Assembly: GCA_903932565.1 (NCBI GenBank)
Contig: CAIZGQ010000619.1
Coordinates: forward strand, 1-9,767
From: an uncultured Hyphomicrobiales bacterium
Lineage (GTDB): Bacteria; Pseudomonadota; Alphaproteobacteria; Rhizobiales; Beijerinckiaceae
Direction of reading: 5' to 3'
DNA length: 9,767 bases
Shown: positions 5,951 through 9,767 of the stretch, one piece after another
How positions within the stretch are numbered: position 1 is the stretch's first letter
Layout: each line of letters opens with the position of its first letter
Notes under the pieces: model-generated
The model's input: the letters and a program-made list of their open reading frames with translations, nothing else
Databases searched by the model: none
Told to the model about the DNA's origin: nothing
Position numbers and translations under genes: made by a program

Positions 5951-7021
5951 TTGGCTTTGCAGATTTCCTTGCTGCGTCGACGCCGCGCGTCTTTCTCTTG
6001 TCGTCTCGCACTCATGGCATTGAGCGCTGTCGCACTGCACGTGCACAGCGCGGCAGCGGATCCTGTTGCAGACTTCTATGCCAAGAAACCCATTCGCATG
6101 CTGATCGGATTCAGCACTGGCGGGGGTTACGATCTTTATGCGCGGCTGCTGGCGCGTTACATGGGCAAGCATATTCCCGGCAACCCAACAATCCTGCCGG
6201 AAAACATGCCGGGGGCCGGTAGCCTGCGCGTGGCCAATTACCTTTATAACGTCGCACCAAAAGACGGCACAGTATTTGGCACCTTCAATCGTGGCCTTGC
6301 CATGGAAGGGCTGCTCAACCACAGCCCCGGCCTCAATTATGATGCGACCAAGTTCAATTGGCTTGGCAGCATTACCAATGAAGTCAGTGTGTGCGCATTC
6401 CGCAAAGAATCCGGCATCGCGACCTGGCAGGATATGCTGACGAAGCCTTACGTTGTAGGCGGCACGGCCTCCGGTGCCGATACGGATATTTATCCGACGG
6501 TTCTCAAAAATGCCTTCGACCTCAAACTGAAATTGATCACAGGTTTTCCAGGCGGCACGGATGTTGGCCTTGCGATGGAACGTCATGAGGTTGACGGCCG
6601 TTGTGGGTGGTCGTGGAGCACATTGATGAGCCGCGACCGTGCCCTTTACGAAAACAAAGATATCTTTGTTCCCATTCAGCTGGCGCTCGTGAAGCATCCT
6701 GATTTGCCGAATGTGCCGTTGATCACGGAGCTGAGCGCAGACCCCAAGATTGTCGCCGTGATGAAGCTGATTGCATCGCGCCAAACCATGGCACGCCCCT
6801 TTGCAGCGCCACCCGGCTTGCCCGCCGATCGCGCGGCGGCGTTAAAAACCGGATTCGATGAGACCATGAAAGATCCTGACTTTCTGGCCGAAGCCAAAAA
6901 GCTTGATCTTGAAGTCATGCCGGTGGGGAGTGCTGATCTTACAATTCTGGTGAAACAGCTGGCAGATAGCCCGCCCGATGTGCTGGAGCTTGCATCCAAG
7001 CTTTTGCAAGAGCCGAAATAA
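5951..7021 (+). CDS. Bug/TctC-type extracytoplasmic solute-binding protein
   Basis: A 356-residue secreted receptor of the tripartite tricarboxylate transporter family, which binds carboxylates or aromatic acids in the periplasm. Family marks are the start of the mature protein KKPIRMLIGFSTGGGYDLYARLLA, ENMPGAGSLRVANYLYNVAPKDGT at about 84-107, and a C-terminal MKDPDFLAEAKKLDLEVMPV. A TTG start at 5951 is chosen because AGGG (5939-5942) lies 8 bases upstream and it supplies a full signal peptide: RRRR n-region, hydrophobic LALMALSAVALHV, and AAA before Asp37. The first in-frame ATG (6014) would remove the basic n-region and lacks a ribosome site. The gene follows the oxygenase by 57 bases, probably in one operon, and may deliver or sense its substrate. 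No TctA or TctB membrane genes are present, as is common for orphan Bug receptors. The ligand is unknown. Confidence 0.87.
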   Translation: MALQISLLRRRRASFSCRLALMALSAVALHVHSAAADPVADFYAKKPIRMLIGFSTGGGYDLYARLLARYMGKHIPGNPTILPENMPGAGSLRVANYLYNVAPKDGTVFGTFNRGLAMEGLLNHSPGLNYDATKFNWLGSITNEVSVCAFRKESGIATWQDMLTKPYVVGGTASGADTDIYPTVLKNAFDLKLKLITGFPGGTDVGLAMERHEVDGRCGWSWSTLMSRDRALYENKDIFVPIQLALVKHPDLPNVPLITELSADPKIVAVMKLIASRQTMARPFAAPPGLPADRAAALKTGFDETMKDPDFLAEAKKLDLEVMPVGSADLTILVKQLADSPPDVLELASKLLQEPK

Positions 7022-7360
7022 AAATCGCCTGCGTCGTCGCGCTCCTGTCGCTGCAACTTGCGGTATGTCCGGCGTTCCAATGGTGTGCACTGGCTGAGGA
7101 CAGGCGAGAGCCCGCGCCAAGTTTTCGACCTTTGCGTACGACCCTTGTCGTCACATCAGCCATTTTCTCGTTCCCACAGTTGCCTCACGTTGTCGCTGCG
7201 GCATGACCTAACGTGATGATTTATATCAATATTTTACCTCGTAAACCGGTCCAATTTTAATCCCGGGTAAACAATCGTGCGGCTAGTTTGGGTGGATAAT
7301 TCACCTCTGCCAACACGATAGGCTTCAGCTGCGAGGCATGAAGCCCAAAGGGTCCGCCTC
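7022..7360. other. 339-base gene-free region before the chemoreceptor
   Basis: No credible gene is seen on either strand. The first 180 bases are G/C-rich and contain no clear terminator for the binding-protein gene. From about 7217 the DNA becomes A/T-rich, where a chemoreceptor promoter is expected, but I find no convincing housekeeping or flagellar sigma28 pair. TCACGTT (7185-7191) and AACGTGA (7210-7216) are perfect 7-bp inverted repeats 18 bases apart, just upstream of the A/T-rich stretch; they could be an operator. Confidence 0.5.
7321..7352 (+). promoter_or_regulatory. Hairpin abutting the chemoreceptor ribosome binding site
   Basis: GGCTTCA (7321-7327) and TGAAGCC (7339-7345) can form a 7-bp stem with an 11-base loop. 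One base later comes AAAGGG (7347-7352), the ribosome site, which ends 8 bases before the ATG at 7361. A stem placed here could modulate ribosome access, but the site itself is outside the stem. The ribosome site is well supported; regulation is speculative. Confidence 0.4.
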
Positions 7361-9352
7361 ATGCCGTCGATCAATAATCTGCCAATCATCACAAAGTTTC
7401 TGTCGATCCTTGGCCTGTTTGCCCTCTTCACCATTGGCTCGGTGACATTCTCGACGGAAAAGATGCGGGCGATTGATGCGGGGTATCAGGCCGCCGACAA
7501 CCACGGAACGGCCTATGCGCTGGCCATGCTGCGCGCCAATCGCCGATTTGCTGGCGTACGAACGGCAACGTCCGATCTCATGCTCGCGCAGACCTCAGGG
7601 CAAACGAAAAGGGCGTTTGATGAGATCAAAGCCTCGCGCGAAGCGATGCTTGGCTTTTTCGGTGATGCGAAAAAGGCCTATCCTGAAAAAGCGCCTGTCG
7701 TAGATAATTTCATCAAGATGGTGCTGCAGGTCATCGATCAGGACTGCGCCCCTGCAATCTCGAAGGCAAGCAAAGCCAACAACGTGGACGACACGCTTGC
7801 TGCACAGCGCGAATATCTCAGCCAGTGCGGCCCCAAATTTGCCGACCCGAGTGCGGCGTTGGTGAAGGACTCGCAGGAAATCCGCGCGGTCATCGAGGCC
7901 ACGACGCCCGAACTTGCGCGCACCACCGCATCCACGATTCTCATCACATATGCCGTCACGCTGATCGGGCTGCTCGCAACCTTCGCGCTTTCCTACTTCG
8001 CGCTGCGCGCTTGGGTCACGAACCCGCTCCGGGGGCTTGTCAGCACCATGGGCCGTCTTGCCAACAATGATCTCAACGTCGAAGTCGCCGGCACCGCACG
8101 CAAGGATGAAGTCGGCATGATGGCGTCGGCCGTGCAGGTGTTCAAGGATCAGGGTCTTCGCCTGATCCAGACAGAAGCGACCGCCGCGGATATCCGCAAG
8201 CTCTCCGATGCCGAACGCGCAAGTCTGGAAGCGCAGCGCCAGTTGGCATCGGAAAGCCAGGGTCTTGTGCTGCGCTCCATTGCAGAAGGCCTTGAGAAAT
8301 TGTCCGACGGTGATCTTGTCTTCCGTCTGTCTGATCCGTTTGCACATGAGTACGAACCGTTGCGCAACGACTTTAACGCAGCGATCGAAAAGTTGCAGAG
8401 CGCCATGTCTGTGGTCGCCGCCAACACGTCGACCATTCAGTCGAACTCAGTTGAGATCTCGCGTTCGGCCGATGATCTGTCACGTCGCACGGAACAGCAG
8501 GCCGCGAGCCTTGCTGAAACAGCTGCCGCGCTGAACGAGATCACCGGCACGGTGCGCCGCACAGCGGATGGGGCGATCCACGCGCAGGATTTCGTCACCA
8601 AGGTTCGCGGCACCGCAGTGGACTCGAGCGGCATTGTGAAGGCGGCCGTCTCCGCCATGGGCGATATTGAAAGCTCGTCGCAGCATATCGGCCAGATCAT
8701 CGGGGTCATCGATGAAATTGCCTTCCAGACAAACTTGCTGGCCTTGAACGCCGGTGTTGAGGCGGCGCGTGCAGGTGACGCGGGACGTGGTTTTGCCGTT
8801 GTGGCGCAGGAAGTTCGCGCTCTGGCACAGCGCTCGGCCGATGCGGCCAAGGAAATCAAGACACTGATCTCCACATCGCGGACGCAGGTTGAGCAGGGCG
8901 TGGATCTTGTCGGGCGCACAGGCTCGGCGCTGGACCAGATCGTGGCCCAGGTGAACGAGATTAATGCGATTGTCGGGGAGATCGCCGTCTCCGCGCAGGC
9001 GCAGGCCACAGGCCTCCAGCAGGTGAGCACTGCTGTCAATGAGATGGACAGCGTCATCCAGCAGAACGCCGCGATGGTCGAGGAATCCACGGCCGCCAGT
9101 CACAGCCTGGCTGGCGATGCGGATGAGCTGTCGGCTCTCATGGGGCGCTTCCGCGTCTCGGATGGAATGTCACGGTCGTCGGGGGCGGCATATTCGGCCT
9201 CCAAACCGTCGAGCGCCCGCCAGCCAGCGCCAAAGGCTTTCAACGGATCCGCTCAAAACAAGCCGATGCCGGCTCTGAAAAACACCGGCCGCAGTGCTGT
9301 TGCCTATAAGCCAGCGCCACAATCTGACGCTGAGTCCTGGACGGACTTTTAA
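7361..9352 (+). CDS. Methyl-accepting chemotaxis protein
   Basis: A complete 663-residue membrane chemoreceptor that senses a signal and controls the CheA kinase through CheW. Transmembrane helix 1 is at about 10-30 and helix 2 at about 191-214, enclosing a roughly 160-residue helical periplasmic domain like the four-helix-bundle class, with two cysteines (129, 156). HAMP 1 follows at about 215-268 (NPLRGL), and a second HAMP-like segment at about 303-352. The cytoplasmic methylated coiled coil follows, with the conserved tip at 451-478 (DEIAFQTNLLALNAGVEAAR and GRGF). A flexible Ser/Pro/Ala linker of about 55 residues ends in ESWTDF, resembling the W-x-x-F pentapeptide that docks CheR or CheB in other receptors. 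The start is supported by AAAGGG 8 bases upstream. No other che gene is present, so it is an orphan receptor locus. The ligand is unknown. Confidence 0.97.
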   Translation: MPSINNLPIITKFLSILGLFALFTIGSVTFSTEKMRAIDAGYQAADNHGTAYALAMLRANRRFAGVRTATSDLMLAQTSGQTKRAFDEIKASREAMLGFFGDAKKAYPEKAPVVDNFIKMVLQVIDQDCAPAISKASKANNVDDTLAAQREYLSQCGPKFADPSAALVKDSQEIRAVIEATTPELARTTASTILITYAVTLIGLLATFALSYFALRAWVTNPLRGLVSTMGRLANNDLNVEVAGTARKDEVGMMASAVQVFKDQGLRLIQTEATAADIRKLSDAERASLEAQRQLASESQGLVLRSIAEGLEKLSDGDLVFRLSDPFAHEYEPLRNDFNAAIEKLQSAMSVVAANTSTIQSNSVEISRSADDLSRRTEQQAASLAETAAALNEITGTVRRTADGAIHAQDFVTKVRGTAVDSSGIVKAAVSAMGDIESSSQHIGQIIGVIDEIAFQTNLLALNAGVEAARAGDAGRGFAVVAQEVRALAQRSADAAKEIKTLISTSRTQVEQGVDLVGRTGSALDQIVAQVNEINAIVGEIAVSAQAQATGLQQVSTAVNEMDSVIQQNAAMVEESTAASHSLAGDADELSALMGRFRVSDGMSRSSGAAYSASKPSSARQPAPKAFNGSAQNKPMPALKNTGRSAVAYKPAPQSDAESWTDF

Positions 9353-9453
9353 GGGCAGGGATCGCGACCAGGTCAGCGCTGCCAATTAAGCGTTGATTCA
9401 CGGGCCAGGCGTAAGCTTGCCAGCGATAGACTATTACAGTCGCTTGGTGACCG

Positions 9454-9480
9454 GCCTGCGTCGGCGAGATCCGCGCAGGC
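9454..9480 (+). terminator. Stable hairpin after the chemoreceptor gene, possible terminator
   Basis: GCCTGCG (9454-9460) pairs with CGCAGGC (9474-9480), and an inner CGG/CCG extends the stem across one bulged T to ten pairs, leaving a 6-base loop. It lies about 100 bases after the chemoreceptor stop codon. No T-run follows, so it may be a Rho-assisted 3' end or a leader stem of the next gene, whose ATG is 22 bases away. Confidence 0.35.
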
Positions 9481-9501
9481 TGCGTCGTGGGGCAAAACCC
9501 G

Positions 9502-9767
9502 ATGGTTTTAACAGAAGCCACGCCTTCAAAGGTGTGTGATGTCACTTGCGCCCCATCGCAAGTGACGGTGTCGTCATCACGGGCGGTCGTGTCCGACGTG
9601 CTGATCGTGGGTGCGGGCCTTGCTGGTAGCATCGCAGCGCTCGTGTTCGCCCGTCGCGGGGCGCGTGTCACCGTGGTGGATCCCCATGCGCAGCCAAGAG
9701 ATAATTTTCGCTGTGACAAGCTGAGCCCGTCGCAATTGGCGTTGATCGAGGAGCTTGGCCTTTCCGA
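9502..9767 (+). CDS. FAD-dependent oxidoreductase/monooxygenase, 5' part only
   Basis: The frame is open to the window end and cut there; the visible 88 codons include a Rossmann FAD-binding motif DVLIVGAGLAGSIAALVFAR followed by the acidic strand end VTVVDP. The stretch NFRCDKLSPSQLALIEELGL resembles the segment after the FAD motif in UbiH/PHBH-like monooxygenases and related reductases. The start is uncertain. The ATG at 9502 is the only in-frame ATG and has GGGG about 9 bases upstream, but its first 29 codons include TTA and several TCA, look little like the family, and contain a perfect 10-bp hairpin. A GTG at 9589 would give MSDVLIVGAG, a typical family start, but lacks a good ribosome site. 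Substrate and exact subfamily cannot be assigned from this part. Confidence 0.75.
   Translation, partial: MVLTEATPSKVCDVTCAPSQVTVSSSRAVVSDVLIVGAGLAGSIAALVFARRGARVTVVDPHAQPRDNFRCDKLSPSQLALIEELGLS
9541..9566 (+). repeat. Perfect 10-bp inverted repeat near the FAD gene start
   Basis: GTCACTTGCG (9541-9550) and CGCAAGTGAC (9557-9566) are perfect inverted repeats around a CCCCAT loop. It has terminator-like geometry but no T-run. If translation starts at the ATG at 9502 it lies inside the coding region; if at the GTG at 9589 it lies just upstream, as an operator or transcript end. Confidence 0.55.

Noticed and set aside
5975..5998. Twin-arginine (Tat) signal in the binding protein because of the RRRR run
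   Set aside because: The arginines are not followed by the x-F-L-K pattern of Tat signals; an ordinary Sec signal peptide explains the region.
5864..6784. Antisense open frame across the binding-protein gene
   Set aside because: It is a shadow of the Bug/TctC-type gene, with no ribosome site or domain.
7021..7205. Open plus-strand stretch whose translation begins KIACVVALLSLQLAV, like a signal peptide
   Set aside because: It has no ATG, GTG or TTG near its beginning (the preceding codon is ATA), no ribosome site and no recognisable mature domain; probably chance openness in G/C-rich DNA.
1..9767. CRISPR array, tRNA, rRNA, transposon ends or defence system
   Set aside because: No regularly spaced repeats, cloverleaf, transposase-like protein or defence-type domain could be found; the genes are metabolic and sensory.

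Overview
The window looks like ordinary chromosomal DNA of a high-GC alphaproteobacterium, possibly Hyphomicrobiales or Rhodospirillales. This is inferred from G/C-rich third codon positions, the style of the gene families (a patatin with a DUF3734-like C-terminus coupled to acetoacetate decarboxylase, an orphan Bug/TctC-type binding protein, a chemoreceptor ending in a W-x-x-F tail) and a TTGACA/CTATTT promoter of alphaproteobacterial type. I see no transposase, integrase, phage gene, CRISPR array, tRNA or rRNA.

Left part (1-2225, minus strand): acetoacetate decarboxylase (adc) and a patatin-like lipid acyl hydrolase form a two-gene operon joined by a 4-base ATGA overlap. A perfect 10-bp hairpin follows the patatin gene at the window edge. 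The likely theme is acetoacetate and lipid or PHB-related carbon metabolism. A roughly 225-base divergent intergenic region separates adc from the next gene and holds a dense cluster of palindromes and repeats, a good operator candidate.

Middle part (2226-4342, plus strand): an Fe-S flavoprotein of the FrhB / BciB / HCAR family (F420-hydrogenase beta subunit and chlorophyll-reductase relatives) with eight cysteines suited to two [4Fe-4S] clusters. It is followed by a complete SDR dehydrogenase with an intact Ser-Tyr-Lys triad.

Right-middle part (4343-7021, plus strand): a strong promoter candidate and a roughly 200-base leader, containing a possible 24-codon ORF and repeated GAACAAG words, precede a Rieske non-heme iron oxygenase of the phthalate dioxygenase/LigXa type. 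Next comes a secreted Bug/TctC-type solute-binding protein that probably starts at TTG. Together they suggest capture and oxidation of an aromatic or carboxylated compound; the substrate cannot be read from sequence, and the oxygenase reductase and the TctA/TctB membrane subunits are not in the window.

Right part (7022-9767, plus strand): a 339-base non-coding gap, a complete membrane chemoreceptor with two HAMP segments and a possible C-terminal CheR/CheB docking tail, then the 5' end of an FAD-dependent oxidoreductase cut by the window edge. Nothing here forms a clearly new system. The points most worth a second look are the altered N-terminal cluster motif of the FrhB/BciB-like protein, the palindrome cluster beside adc and the structured oxygenase leader.
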